From positions 1 through 59,501 of the forward strand of contig CAZUAJ010000002.1 of NCBI GenBank assembly GCA_964618105.1: 59,501 bases of DNA, in the 5' to 3' direction. Below, one piece after another: positions 35,213 to 43,321 of this stretch; positions within the stretch are counted from its first letter, which is position 1; each line of letters opens with the position of its first letter. The position numbers were made by a program, and so were the translations under genes. Under the pieces are notes generated by a model, which was not told the origin of the DNA, made no database searches, and saw only the letters and a program-made list of their open reading frames with translations. Source of the stretch: CAG-273 sp964618105. Its GTDB lineage: Bacteria; Bacillota; Clostridia; TANB77; CAG-508.

Positions 35213-35773
35213 TTATAAAGATTTTAATTTATTTACAGTTAATATACTGTTAAAATGAGGTTCTTCTTTTCTTTCTTTTGTCTTATTTATAGCAAATTCA
35301 ATAATATATACAACACATTTATTTATATTTTCATAAGCTAAATTTCTTACAATTTCCAAATCTTGATAAGACCTTGTTTCTTCTATTTTATCTGCGACAA
35401 AAACAATTTTATCTAATAAATTCATATTAGGGTTACCTGTTGTATGATATTCTACTGCTTTTTGTATTTCTTTAGATAAATTATATTTTTCTTTAGCTAT
35501 ACTTGCACCTATTTTGGCGTGTAATAAACCTAAATTTTTTTGTTCAATTTTATCAATTTTAATATTATATTTTTTAGCATATTCTAATTTTTCTTCGTCT
35601 GTCATTTCTTTTGCTATATCATGTATAAGTCCTGCTATTTTAGCAGTTTCCACATTTACTCTGTAATATTTTGCAAGTTCTTCTGCTGATTTCATTGTTC
35701 CTATTGAATGTAAGTATCTTTTTTCCGATAATATATTTTGTAAGTCTTTTTTTATTTGTTCAATTTCATTCAT
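35213..35773 (-). CDS. yqeK: YqeK-like HD-domain hydrolase (Ap4A symmetrical hydrolase family)
   Basis: YqeK enzymes split diadenosine tetraphosphate to two ADP. The 186 residues have the HD residues in order: YLHSIGTMKSAEELA (first His), LIHDIAKEM (HD), HAKIGA, and VEYHTTGN with VFVADKIEETRSYQ (final Asp). It is 17 nt after ddl. Usually yqeK follows nadD and precedes rsfS; neither is present, so this is a variant neighbourhood. Confidence 0.9.
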   Translation of the reverse strand: MNEIEQIKKDLQNILSEKRYLHSIGTMKSAEELAKYYRVNVETAKIAGLIHDIAKEMTDEEKLEYAKKYNIKIDKIEQKNLGLLHAKIGASIAKEKYNLSKEIQKAVEYHTTGNPNMNLLDKIVFVADKIEETRSYQDLEIVRNLAYENINKCVVYIIEFAINKTKERKEEPHFNSILTVNKLKSL

Positions 35774-35790
35774 AATTATTCCAATCTATT

Positions 35791-36849
35791 TTAATTTTGA
35801 GCTAATTTTATTAATTCGTCTAATAATTTTGTATATTCTATTCCACATTGTTCCCATAATTTAGGGTACATACTAATTTGTGTAAAGCCTGGCAAGGTAT
35901 TAATTTCATTTATATATACCTTATTATCACTTTTTCTTATAAAAAAATCTACTCTTGCTAGCCCTTTTCCATCTACTGCTTTAAATGCTTTAATTGCTAT
36001 TTTTTTTATTTCTTCTTGTTTTTCTTCTTCAATTTCTGCTGGAATTACCACTCTTGACTCTGCATTTTTATATTTAGCATCAAAAGTGTAAAAGTCTTCT
36101 GCTGGTAAAATTTCTCCTACACAAGTAGCTTTTACATCTGTATTTCCAAGTACTGCACATTCTATTTCTCTACCTATTATTTCTTCTTCAATTAATATTT
36201 TTGTATCATATTTACTTGCATATTCTATTGCTTTTTTTAATTCACTTATACTATTAGCTTTTTTTATTCCAACTGAAGAACCAGAATTTGATGGCTTAAC
36301 AAAAACAGGAAAGCCTAATTTTTTTTCTGTTTTTTGAGCAATAGTTTCTAAAGTTAATTTTTCTTCTTCAAAATTTTCACAAACATAAGTATATTCTCCT
36401 TCTTCAGCTTTTACATAAACATATTTTGCTTGCGGAATTTTTGCTTTTCCAAATATAATTTTCGCATACACTTTATCCATACATATACTTGAACTAAGCA
36501 CTTTACAACCTACATATTTTACATTTAATAATTCTAATAGACCTTGTATAGTTCCATCTTCCCCATATAGTCCATGTAATACTGGAAATGCTATGTCTAA
36601 GCCCTTTAAATACTCAAATTCATTTTCTATTTTCTCTATTTCTGTTATTTTATCTCCTACATGTAATGCCTCAATTTCTTCTATATTTTTTTTGTATTTG
36701 AACCATTTTCCTTCTTGCGAAATATATATTGGTAAAATTTCATATTTTTCTTTTGATAAATTTTTTATAATAGAGGTTCCTGATGAAATTGAAACATCAT
36801 GCTCTGTTGACATTCCACCAAATATAACTCCTACTTTTAATTTATTCAT
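35791..36849 (-). CDS. ddl: D-alanine--D-alanine ligase
   Basis: Ddl joins two D-Ala for the peptidoglycan stem peptide, using ATP. The start at 36849 (MNKLKVGVIFGGMSTEHDVS) follows AAAGGAATG; upstream ATGs would add a 13-residue tail with no homology. The 352 residues show the ATP-grasp features: GGxSxEHxVS near the start, YVGCKVLSSSICMDKV, FPVFVKPSNSGSSVGI, EIECAVLGN and the metal-binding INEINTLPGFTQISMYPKLW. It follows murF by 51 nt, so the two dipeptide-adding steps are adjacent. Confidence 0.96.
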   Translation of the reverse strand: MNKLKVGVIFGGMSTEHDVSISSGTSIIKNLSKEKYEILPIYISQEGKWFKYKKNIEEIEALHVGDKITEIEKIENEFEYLKGLDIAFPVLHGLYGEDGTIQGLLELLNVKYVGCKVLSSSICMDKVYAKIIFGKAKIPQAKYVYVKAEEGEYTYVCENFEEEKLTLETIAQKTEKKLGFPVFVKPSNSGSSVGIKKANSISELKKAIEYASKYDTKILIEEEIIGREIECAVLGNTDVKATCVGEILPAEDFYTFDAKYKNAESRVVIPAEIEEEKQEEIKKIAIKAFKAVDGKGLARVDFFIRKSDNKVYINEINTLPGFTQISMYPKLWEQCGIEYTKLLDELIKLAQN

Positions 36850-36900
36850 ATTACAAATCATTCCTTTCATATTTTTAGACATATTCAATTTTTGAAAATT

Positions 36901-38280
36901 TTAGCAAATAGCTTCACAAATTTCTGTAAAATTTAAACTGTTTGAAGCTTTTAATAAAACAGTATCTTCATTCTTTAAATTTTCATTTAATATATTAATT
37001 GCTTCTTTATTTGAACTACAATTAAATATGTTTTTAATTCCACCCTTTTCTGCTTCTTTGGCAATATTTACTGCTTCGTTTCCAACACAAATAAGTATAT
37101 CAATTTTATTTTCTGCAACTACTTTTCCTACCTTTTCATGTAATTCTTGACTATATTCTCCTAATTCTAACATATCTCCTAATACTGCAATTTTTCTTGA
37201 ATTAGGCAATTTTCCTAAATAATCTAAAGCAGCTTTCATTGAATCATAATTAGCATTATAGCAATCATTTACAACTGTTGCTCCACATTTTGCTTTTTTT
37301 ATTTCCATTCTTTTTTTAGTAAGTTCAAAATTTTCTATTCCTTTTATTGCTTTTTCAATTGGAATATTAAATACTTTAGCAACAGCTAGCGCACATAAAC
37401 TATTTGACACAAAATGCTCTCCGCCTACTGGAATATGTACATTGTAAATATTATTTTCTATAATTGCTTCACATTCACTACCATTTTCATTAAACACAGC
37501 ATTTCTTCCTAAAATTATACTTCCTTCTTGTGTTCCATAGCTAACAATGTTGTAATTATTTTTTTCTTTTTCATACCAATTATGTAATAAATCATTATCA
37601 TAATTTACAACTACTGTTCCATTTTTATTTAATCCTTCTAATATTTCTAATTTTGCTTTTAATATATTTTCTCTTGAGCCTAAAATTCCAATATGAGCTG
37701 TTCCTATGTTTGTAATAACTGCAACATCTGGCTTTGCAATTTTTGAAAGTAAGCTTATTTCTCCAAATGAGTTCATTCCCATTTCAAGTACCATTACTTC
37801 TTCGTCTTTTAAGCTAAGTAAAGTTAGTGGCATGCCTATTTCATTATTGTAATTTCCTTGCGTTTTTAATACTTTGTATTTTTGTGAAAGCACACTTGCT
37901 ACAATATCTTTTGTACTCGTTTTTCCTACACTTCCCGTAATTGCAACAACTAGAATATTACACATACTTCTTTTGTATTTTGCCAATTCTTGCAACATCT
38001 TTACAGTATTTTCTACTAAAACTATCGTCGCTTTTGAGTATTTTTGTAATACATCTTTTGAAACTTCTACATTTTGCAATATGCAAGCCTTTGCTCCTTT
38101 TTCTAATGCTTGTTCATATAGCGTACTTCCATTAAAATTTTCTCCTTGAATTCCTAAATAAATTTCTCCTTTATTTAAAACTCTTGTGTCTTTACATAAT
38201 TTATCAAAAATTAAATTTTCATCACCTTGAATTAATTTTCCATTACACTTTTCTATAATATCTTTAATTGTTATCTTCAT
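36901..38280 (-). CDS. murF: UDP-MurNAc-tripeptide--D-Ala-D-Ala ligase (MurF)
   Basis: MurF adds the D-Ala-D-Ala made by Ddl to UDP-MurNAc-tripeptide. The 459-residue length is normal. Visible features are the N-terminal uridine-binding domain with DTRVLNKGEIYLGIQGENFN, the ATP site AITGSVGKTSTKD, MVLEMGMNSFGEI, ITNIGTAHIG, and the C-terminal VVNDCYNANYDSMKAALDYL with AVLGDMLELG. AAGGAGTAAAT precedes the ATG. It is the first gene of the murF-ddl-yqeK-dnaJ-like unit. Confidence 0.97.
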   Translation of the reverse strand: MKITIKDIIEKCNGKLIQGDENLIFDKLCKDTRVLNKGEIYLGIQGENFNGSTLYEQALEKGAKACILQNVEVSKDVLQKYSKATIVLVENTVKMLQELAKYKRSMCNILVVAITGSVGKTSTKDIVASVLSQKYKVLKTQGNYNNEIGMPLTLLSLKDEEVMVLEMGMNSFGEISLLSKIAKPDVAVITNIGTAHIGILGSRENILKAKLEILEGLNKNGTVVVNYDNDLLHNWYEKEKNNYNIVSYGTQEGSIILGRNAVFNENGSECEAIIENNIYNVHIPVGGEHFVSNSLCALAVAKVFNIPIEKAIKGIENFELTKKRMEIKKAKCGATVVNDCYNANYDSMKAALDYLGKLPNSRKIAVLGDMLELGEYSQELHEKVGKVVAENKIDILICVGNEAVNIAKEAEKGGIKNIFNCSSNKEAINILNENLKNEDTVLLKASNSLNFTEICEAIC

Positions 38281-38351
38281 ATTTACTCCTTTTTTAGTTA
38301 TATATTAATATATTATTCTTATATTATACATATTCTTTTTTTATTAGCAGT

Positions 38352-38360
38352 ATTATATCA
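38352..38360 (-). promoter_or_regulatory. Possible extended -10 promoter of murF
   Basis: TGATATAAT on the minus strand is an extended -10 element about 70 nt before murF; no good -35 is seen. A second weak -10 lies closer to the gene. Confidence 0.4.
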
Positions 38361-38391
38361 TATTACAAAAATAAAATATATACTAGAACAC

Positions 38392-38426
38392 AAAAAATCA
38401 CTTTAGTAAAACTAAAGCGATTTTTT
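38392..38426 (-). terminator. Terminator after the SASP gene
   Basis: A 15-bp stem (AAAAAATCACTTTAG / CTAAAGCGATTTTTT, one mismatch or wobble) with a 5-nt loop and a T run on the minus strand, 11 nt past the SASP stop. Confidence 0.85.
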
Positions 38427-38437
38427 GTAATTTGCAA

Positions 38438-38605
38438 CTATTCTGCTGTTCTGTTTGCAATTTCTATTGCCTTTGTAACAATATTGCCACAAGTTTTTGA
38501 TGGTACATTTCCCCATCCTCCATCTTGTTTTACCTGCTCATAAACACCAAGCTCTTTTGCAATTTCTTCTCTTAATTTATCAGAAATAAGTCCTTTATTT
38601 GCCAT
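38438..38605 (-). CDS. Alpha/beta-type small acid-soluble spore protein (55 aa)
   Basis: This short gene encodes a 55-residue protein starting MANKGLISDKLREEIAKELG. The EIAKELG segment matches the germination-protease cleavage region of alpha/beta SASPs, and the later part (VYEQVKQDGGWGNVPSKTCG, then NIVTKAIEIA) matches the DNA-binding helix-turn-helix region seen in short clostridial members. SASPs coat spore DNA and protect it from UV and heat. AGGAGGTAAATACAAG is a very strong ribosome site, fitting a protein made in bulk. It has its own terminator. Some family members are longer at the N-terminus; this is a short form. Confidence 0.88.
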   Translation of the reverse strand: MANKGLISDKLREEIAKELGVYEQVKQDGGWGNVPSKTCGNIVTKAIEIANRTAE

Positions 38606-38761
38606 CTTGTATTTACCTCCTGACAGATTATAATTGTGAAAATTGTTTTTGTTTCTTACTTGATTAATAGTGAGAATTTTTTAAAAATTCTGTATTACTT
38701 ATTTATTTTCACATTATTATTATTAACATTTTACCTCAAAATATTTTTAATATTTTTCCCA

Positions 38762-40147
38762 TTAATGTGTTAATGTTCCATTTGGTGTATTTGTAATTAC
38801 CAAAATATCTTGTTCTTCTCCTGTTTCAGCATTTATATACACTAGAAAATCTGTATCATCTACTTTTCCTTTAAATTCCCAGCATAATACTTCGGTTTTC
38901 CATTCAGTTGGAACTATTGCTAAATTTTCACTTAAAATATTTAATTTAGAATTCAAATTTTTCTTTGCTTGTTCCTTGGTTATTTTTACGTTAGATATAT
39001 TTCTTTCTTTGTGGCTATTCAAATAACCTGTTGTTTCTATTCCCATTATTTCTCCTGTATCTAGTGCAACTTTTAATTTAATTAAATCCGGGTAAACAGT
39101 TACTCCTTCTTGCTCATAAGCATAATTTATTGTTACAATTCCATCTTGCTTTAAATAATATGTTTCTTTCATGCTCTCAAATCCATGAGAATTTAAAAAC
39201 TCTTTTCCAATTTCATCTGCTCTTTCTTGTGTAACGCTTTCTGCTTCAATGTTTCTGTTATAGTTCATAAATACAACGTGTCCACCCTTTTCGGAAATTG
39301 AAATTACCATATTTGCGTCTTTTTCGCCATTTACTTTAACATTAAAGTCAAAAGTTGGCATATTAGTATTTTCAGACTTTCCACTTAACTGTATCTCCTG
39401 CAATTTATCTTTACCTATAAACTTTTTAGCAATTTCTTTTGCCTTTTCTTCATCTATATTCTCACCTGTTAGCCCTACTTTTTCTTTATTGGTTATGTGT
39501 TCTGAAAATGCTCCATCATAAATCAAACCCGAATATTCATGAAAATTTTGCTCTATATTACTAAAACTACTTTTTGAAATATTACTAACTTCTTGAGCAA
39601 AAGCTATTGTTCCTTTTTCCGTCAACTCACCCCAACTAATTCTTCCACTTCCAATGTCTGTTGATAATTGATCTAAAGTATTTTTTAATTCAACACTATA
39701 ATCATGTAATTCTTTCAAATTGTCCAAATCTTCTTGTGATAAATTTTCATTTTCTATATTTTTTCTTGATAGTGAATAGCTATAATCACTTACCTGGTTT
39801 AAAAATTTAGCTGTTTTTTCAAGTTCAACAGTCTCTATAGGCAACCTTGATAAATACACTTGTGCTAAATTAGCTTCCTTCCATACATTAGTTAATGTTT
39901 CAGCACCATGTTCTGGAGTACTAGATATTAGGGATTTTGCCAAATATGTTTCAACATCTTCCACATAATTAACAAGTTCATAAAATGCCATATTATATTG
40001 ATTTTCTGATGCTTGCCTATAATCTACTTGTTTTTTATAAATCCATATTGACAAAGCTATTATTATTGCAAACAGTACTACTATTATGCTTAGCATCTGT
40101 CCTTTTTTTAATCTGTTTTTCCAATCAATTAATTTATTCATGTTCAT
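38762..40147 (-). CDS. ypeB: Germination protein YpeB
   Basis: YpeB is needed for assembly and control of the cortex-lytic enzyme SleB in the spore. The 461 residues have one N-terminal membrane helix (about 17-38, GQMLSIIVVLFAIIIALSIW), an N-terminal helical domain with FLNQVSDYSYSLSRK, and three C-terminal PepSY-type repeats with EIAKKFIGKDKLQEI and EQAKKNLNSKL. Two possible ATGs (40147 and 40141) stand behind GAAAGGAAAAG. The expected partner sleB is upstream on the same strand, but 340 nt away instead of close by, because a structured element sits between them. Confidence 0.93.
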   Translation of the reverse strand: MNMNKLIDWKNRLKKGQMLSIIVVLFAIIIALSIWIYKKQVDYRQASENQYNMAFYELVNYVEDVETYLAKSLISSTPEHGAETLTNVWKEANLAQVYLSRLPIETVELEKTAKFLNQVSDYSYSLSRKNIENENLSQEDLDNLKELHDYSVELKNTLDQLSTDIGSGRISWGELTEKGTIAFAQEVSNISKSSFSNIEQNFHEYSGLIYDGAFSEHITNKEKVGLTGENIDEEKAKEIAKKFIGKDKLQEIQLSGKSENTNMPTFDFNVKVNGEKDANMVISISEKGGHVVFMNYNRNIEAESVTQERADEIGKEFLNSHGFESMKETYYLKQDGIVTINYAYEQEGVTVYPDLIKLKVALDTGEIMGIETTGYLNSHKERNISNVKITKEQAKKNLNSKLNILSENLAIVPTEWKTEVLCWEFKGKVDDTDFLVYINAETGEEQDILVITNTPNGTLTH

Positions 40148-40236
40148 CTTTTCCTTTCTTTTTTTATAATTTTTTTGTTAATGTTTTTTAAATCTTCTTT
40201 TATTACAATGTACAATATATAATTTATTTTTGAAAT

Positions 40237-40387
40237 AATGTTATATAATATTTTTTGTAGTGAGGCTGTGGGGACCAGCGAGCTAGAAGGCGTTACAAGT
40301 GTTTTTTAAATATTTGAGCTAGCACTGAAATTGTATTACGCCTTCTTGCGAAGTAGGGATGGAACGAAAAAAACATTATATAACATT
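40237..40387 (-). other. Structured inverted-repeat element 1, between sleB and ypeB
   Basis: A 20-bp terminal stem (AATGTTATATAATATTTTTT and its complement, one mismatch) encloses conserved loop blocks and an inner stem AGAAGGCGT...ACGCCTTCT. The single mismatch is A:C on the plus strand but G:U on the minus strand, which favours a minus-strand RNA. Read that way it has CGTTCCATCCCTACT before the inner stem and GGTCCCCACAGCCTCACT after it. The same blocks recur in the element at 58052-58308. In this orientation it ends about 90 nt upstream of ypeB. It accounts for most of the 340-bp gap 40148-40487. Confidence 0.7.
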
Positions 40388-40487
40388 GTTGAAAAGTATA
40401 TTTAAACATTATCACATATATATTACTACTACAAAAAAAATTTTTTTAAACATTACATTTCCATATATTTAACATTGTTACATCTTT

Positions 40488-40955
40488 TTATTTGCAAAAG
40501 CGATGTTTTCCTATTGTTTTTATAAGTGGTCTTGACCAAATCCATTTATTTGTTGCAGTATCAGGATTAAAATAATATATTGCACCACCAGTTGGATCCC
40601 ATCCATTCATTGCGTCTGATGCTGCTTTCATAACTGTTGAATTCTCATCTATTGCCATATTTATTTGCCCATCAGATACCGCTGTAAATGCACCTGATTG
40701 ATAAATAACTCCAGCTATTGTGTTTGGAAATCTTGAATCTTTCACTCTGTTTAATATAACTGCTCCTATTGCTACTTGTCCTTCATAAGGTTCTCCTCTT
40801 GCCTCTCCATTTATTGCTCTTGCTATAAGTTGTAAATCTGAATTACTTGTACTTGCAGCTTGCACTTGTTCTTTTGTTATCAAATTCATCATTACATAAC
40901 TTAATATAAATAAAACCAAAATTCCAATTAAGCATAAAAATATTTTTTTAATCAT
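40488..40955 (-). CDS. sleB: Spore cortex-lytic enzyme SleB, catalytic domain only
   Basis: SleB degrades spore cortex containing muramic-delta-lactam during germination. The start at 40955 (MIKKIFLCLIGILVLFILSY) gives an N-terminal signal/anchor helix and 155 residues. The hydrolase domain begins LQLIARAINGEARGEPYEGQ, where the Glu of GEARGE is the predicted catalytic acid, and continues AIGAVILNRVKDSRFPNT, GAIYYFNPDTATNKWIW and IGKHRFCK. The N-terminal peptidoglycan-binding domain of B. subtilis SleB is absent. A more upstream frame to 41018 would cover the promoter. ypeB follows, interrupted by a structured element. Confidence 0.9.
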   Translation of the reverse strand: MIKKIFLCLIGILVLFILSYVMMNLITKEQVQAASTSNSDLQLIARAINGEARGEPYEGQVAIGAVILNRVKDSRFPNTIAGVIYQSGAFTAVSDGQINMAIDENSTVMKAASDAMNGWDPTGGAIYYFNPDTATNKWIWSRPLIKTIGKHRFCK

Positions 40956-41006
40956 AAATAAATTTAATTCCTTCCTAATTTGTATATAACAATATTTTTC
41001 TATTGG

Positions 41007-41036
41007 TATTTTGCACATTTTTTTGTAAATTTATTC
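41007..41036 (-). promoter_or_regulatory. Possible sigma-G promoter of sleB
   Basis: GAATA, 18 nt, CAAAATA on the minus strand: one mismatch from the sigma-G pattern GHATR, 18 nt, CATnHTA, about 50 nt upstream of the start. Forespore sigma-G control is the known regulation of sleB in Bacillus. Confidence 0.45.
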
Positions 41037-41057
41037 AATCTTTAAAAATAAAAAGCT

Positions 41058-41086
41058 TTGTATTTTTCTGCAATATATGATACAAT
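41058..41086 (+). promoter_or_regulatory. Sigma-A-type promoter of the glycosyltransferase gene
   Basis: TTGTAT, 17 nt, TACAAT, about 30 nt upstream of the ATG at 41118. Confidence 0.6.
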
Positions 41087-41117
41087 CTGTTCAAATAAAA
41101 AAAGGAGAAAAAATTTT

Positions 41118-42242
41118 ATGAAAAAAGTATTAATTCTTTATGCTTCTTATGGTGGTGGACATTTATCCGCAGCAAAATCTATTCAAAAATACATAACAGA
41201 AAATTATACAAACGTGAAAACAGAAATGATTGATTGTATGAAATATATAAATAAACCTTTGGAAAAAGTTACAACAGGTGCTTATAGAGAAATGGCAAAA
41301 AAGGTTCCAAAATTATGGGGAAAAGTATATTTTGATTCTGAAAAAGGGTTACTTTCTGAAATAAGTAAAGATAGCAACAAACTCATGGCAAAAAAATTGA
41401 GCAAATTAATTAATGAAATGAAACCTGATTTAATTATTTCAACTCATCCGTTTAGTAGTCAAATGGCAAGTTATTTAAAAGGAAAAAGTAAAATTGATTG
41501 TGAAATTGCTACTATTTTAACTGACTTTGCCATTCATAAACAATGGCTTATAGGAAGTGAATACACAAATAATTATTTTGTTTCAAATGACAATATGAAA
41601 AATGACATGATAGAACTTGGAATAAGTGAAAATAAAATTCATGTAACCGGAATTCCAATGTCTGATAGATTTTTTGAAAATTTTGATAAACAAAATATTT
41701 ATAAAATGTTTAATTTAGACACTGAAAAAAAAGTAATTTTATTTTTTGGCGGTGGTGAGTTCGGTCTTGGAAAAGACAAAACTGTTCAAATATTAGAAGC
41801 ATTTATTAAAAAACTGCCAAATTATCAAATTGTTGCTGTTGCAGGAAAAAATGAAAAAATGAAGGAATGTTTTGAAGAATTAGCAAAAAATAATGAAGCC
41901 GAAAATAGAGTAAAAATACTTGGTTTTACAGATAAAGTTCCAGAATTAATGCATATTTCTTGTTTGGTTGTAAGTAAGCCTGGCGGTCTTACTACTACTG
42001 AAACATTAGCTTCTAACTTACCATTAATTATAATTAATCCCATTCCAGGTCAAGAAGAAGAAAACGCTGAGTTTTTAGAATCAAAAGGTGCTGGAATTTG
42101 GATTAGAGCAAATGATAATCCTGAAGAAATTATTGATTTAGTATTTAAAGATGAAAATAAACTTTTAGAAATGAAAGAAAATGCTATAAAACTTGCTAAA
42201 AAGAATTCAACTAAGGAAATTTGTAATATACTATTAGGCTAA
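41118..42242 (+). CDS. Diacylglycerol glycosyltransferase (UgtP/MGDG synthase family)
   Basis: This GT28-type enzyme transfers glucose or galactose from a UDP-sugar to diacylglycerol, making glycolipids and the lipoteichoic acid anchor. The start at 41118 follows AAAGGAGAAAAAATTTT; a longer frame from 41058 would begin at the promoter. The 374 residues have the MGDG-synthase N-terminus VLILYASYGGGHLSAAKSI, HPFSSQMASYL, ILTDFAIHKQWL, a central ILFFGGGEFGLGKDKTVQIL and the donor-binding SKPGGLTTTETLASNLPLII. The substrate (glucose or galactose) is not decided by sequence. UDP-glucose would be supplied by genes at 54-57 kb. Confidence 0.85.
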   Translation: MKKVLILYASYGGGHLSAAKSIQKYITENYTNVKTEMIDCMKYINKPLEKVTTGAYREMAKKVPKLWGKVYFDSEKGLLSEISKDSNKLMAKKLSKLINEMKPDLIISTHPFSSQMASYLKGKSKIDCEIATILTDFAIHKQWLIGSEYTNNYFVSNDNMKNDMIELGISENKIHVTGIPMSDRFFENFDKQNIYKMFNLDTEKKVILFFGGGEFGLGKDKTVQILEAFIKKLPNYQIVAVAGKNEKMKECFEELAKNNEAENRVKILGFTDKVPELMHISCLVVSKPGGLTTTETLASNLPLIIINPIPGQEEENAEFLESKGAGIWIRANDNPEEIIDLVFKDENKLLEMKENAIKLAKKNSTKEICNILLG

Positions 42243-42269
42243 AAAAGCTCAGTTAAACTGAGCTTTTTT
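42241..42269. terminator. Bidirectional terminator
   Basis: AAAAAAGCTCAGTT pairs with AACTGAGCTTTTTT almost without a loop. It lies between the convergent glycosyltransferase and recR genes. Confidence 0.85.
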
Positions 42270-42271
42270 TC

Positions 42272-42871
42272 TTATAATTCCCTTCTTCCTTCTAAAGCCT
42301 TACTTAGTGTAACTTCGTCTGTATATTCTAAGTCGCCTCCTACTGGAATTCCATGCGCAATTCTTGTTACCTTTATGCCTAGTGGCTTTACAAGTTTTGA
42401 AATATACATTGCTGTTGCTTCACCTTCTACCCTAGGGTTTGTAGCTAAAATTATTTCTTTAACTTTTCCTTCCATTAAACGAGATAATAATTCCTTTAAT
42501 TTAATATCATCAGGACCCACTCCATTCATTGGAGAAATACTACCATGTAAAACATGATAAACACCCTTAAATTCATGTGTTCTTTCCATTGCAACTACAT
42601 CTCTCACATCTTCTACAACACAAATAACTTCATGATTTCTATTTTGATTTCCACATATATGGCAAGGGTCTGTATCTGTAATATTATAGCATTGAGAACA
42701 ATATTTCAAATTCTTTTTAGCGTTTTGTATAGCTGTTATAAATTCATTTGTTTCTTCTTCACTTGCATCTAATATATGAAAAGCAAGTCTAGCAGCTGTT
42801 TTGTTTCCAATGCTGGGCAATTTTTCAAATGCTTCAATTAATTTTTCTATTGATGGTGAATAATATGACAT
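42272..42871 (-). CDS. recR: Recombination protein RecR
   Basis: RecR works with RecO and RecF to load RecA at gaps. The 199 residues start with a helix-hairpin-helix (LIEAFEKLPSIGNKTAARLA), then a C4 zinc finger (CSQCYNITDTDPCHIC), then a Toprim domain beginning VICVVEDVRDVVAME with GVGPDDIKLKELLSRL. Length is normal. It starts one nt after the ebfC stop, in the classic dnaX-ebfC-recR order. Confidence 0.97.
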   Translation of the reverse strand: MSYYSPSIEKLIEAFEKLPSIGNKTAARLAFHILDASEEETNEFITAIQNAKKNLKYCSQCYNITDTDPCHICGNQNRNHEVICVVEDVRDVVAMERTHEFKGVYHVLHGSISPMNGVGPDDIKLKELLSRLMEGKVKEIILATNPRVEGEATAMYISKLVKPLGIKVTRIAHGIPVGGDLEYTDEVTLSKALEGRREL

Positions 42872-42872
42872 A

Positions 42873-43214
42873 TTACATTAACCCCGGAATATTGTATTTA
42901 CCAAGCTCTTGTGCTTGTGCACTGTCCACTTTTCTTAATGCTTCATTTACACAACTTAAAATTAAGTCTTGTAACATTTCTACATCATTTGGATCTACTA
43001 CTTCTTTTTGAATTTTTATTTCTTTTATTTCTTTGCTTCCAGATACTTTTACATATACTGCACCCCCACCAACACTTGCATCAAATTCTTTGCTAGCAAG
43101 CTCTGTTTGTGATTTTTCCATATCTGCCTGCATTTTTTTTGCTTCTTTCATTAATTGATTGATGTTCATTCCACCAAATCCGCCCATTCCTCCTGGAAAG
43201 CCTCTTTTTGACAT
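42873..43214 (-). CDS. ebfC: YbaB/EbfC family nucleoid-associated protein
   Basis: A small dimeric DNA-binding protein. The 113 residues have a Gly/Phe-rich start (MSKRGFPGGMGGFGGMNINQ), the helix LMKEAKKMQADMEKSQTELA, strand region GGGAVYVKVSGSKEIKEIKI and the C-terminal helix PNDVEMLQDLILSCVNEALR. TAAGGAATGATTTACA precedes the ATG. It is followed at once by recR. A short leader repeat lies 28 nt upstream of its start. Confidence 0.95.
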   Translation of the reverse strand: MSKRGFPGGMGGFGGMNINQLMKEAKKMQADMEKSQTELASKEFDASVGGGAVYVKVSGSKEIKEIKIQKEVVDPNDVEMLQDLILSCVNEALRKVDSAQAQELGKYNIPGLM

Positions 43215-43241
43215 TGTAAATCATTCCTTACATAATAAATA

Positions 43242-43271
43242 TTTAGGTTTTTACGGTTTTACCTATAAACC
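43242..43271 (-). repeat. Leader repeat copy 1, upstream of ebfC
   Basis: TTTAGGTTTTTACGGTTTTA followed by CCTATAAACC is nearly identical to 59275-59305 upstream of the gerM-like gene. It holds nested dyads (AGGTTT...AAACC and GGT...ACC) and lies between the dnaX stop and the ebfC ribosome site. Confidence 0.65.
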
Positions 43272-43321
43272 CTGTTTTTGTATTTGTACATACATGTTGT
43301 TTACTATGTTATAAACTGTAA

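Noticed and set aside
38640..38700. Sigma-G promoter for the SASP gene
   Set aside because: The best candidate (GAATT then CACTATT) misses two conserved -10 positions, too weak to call.
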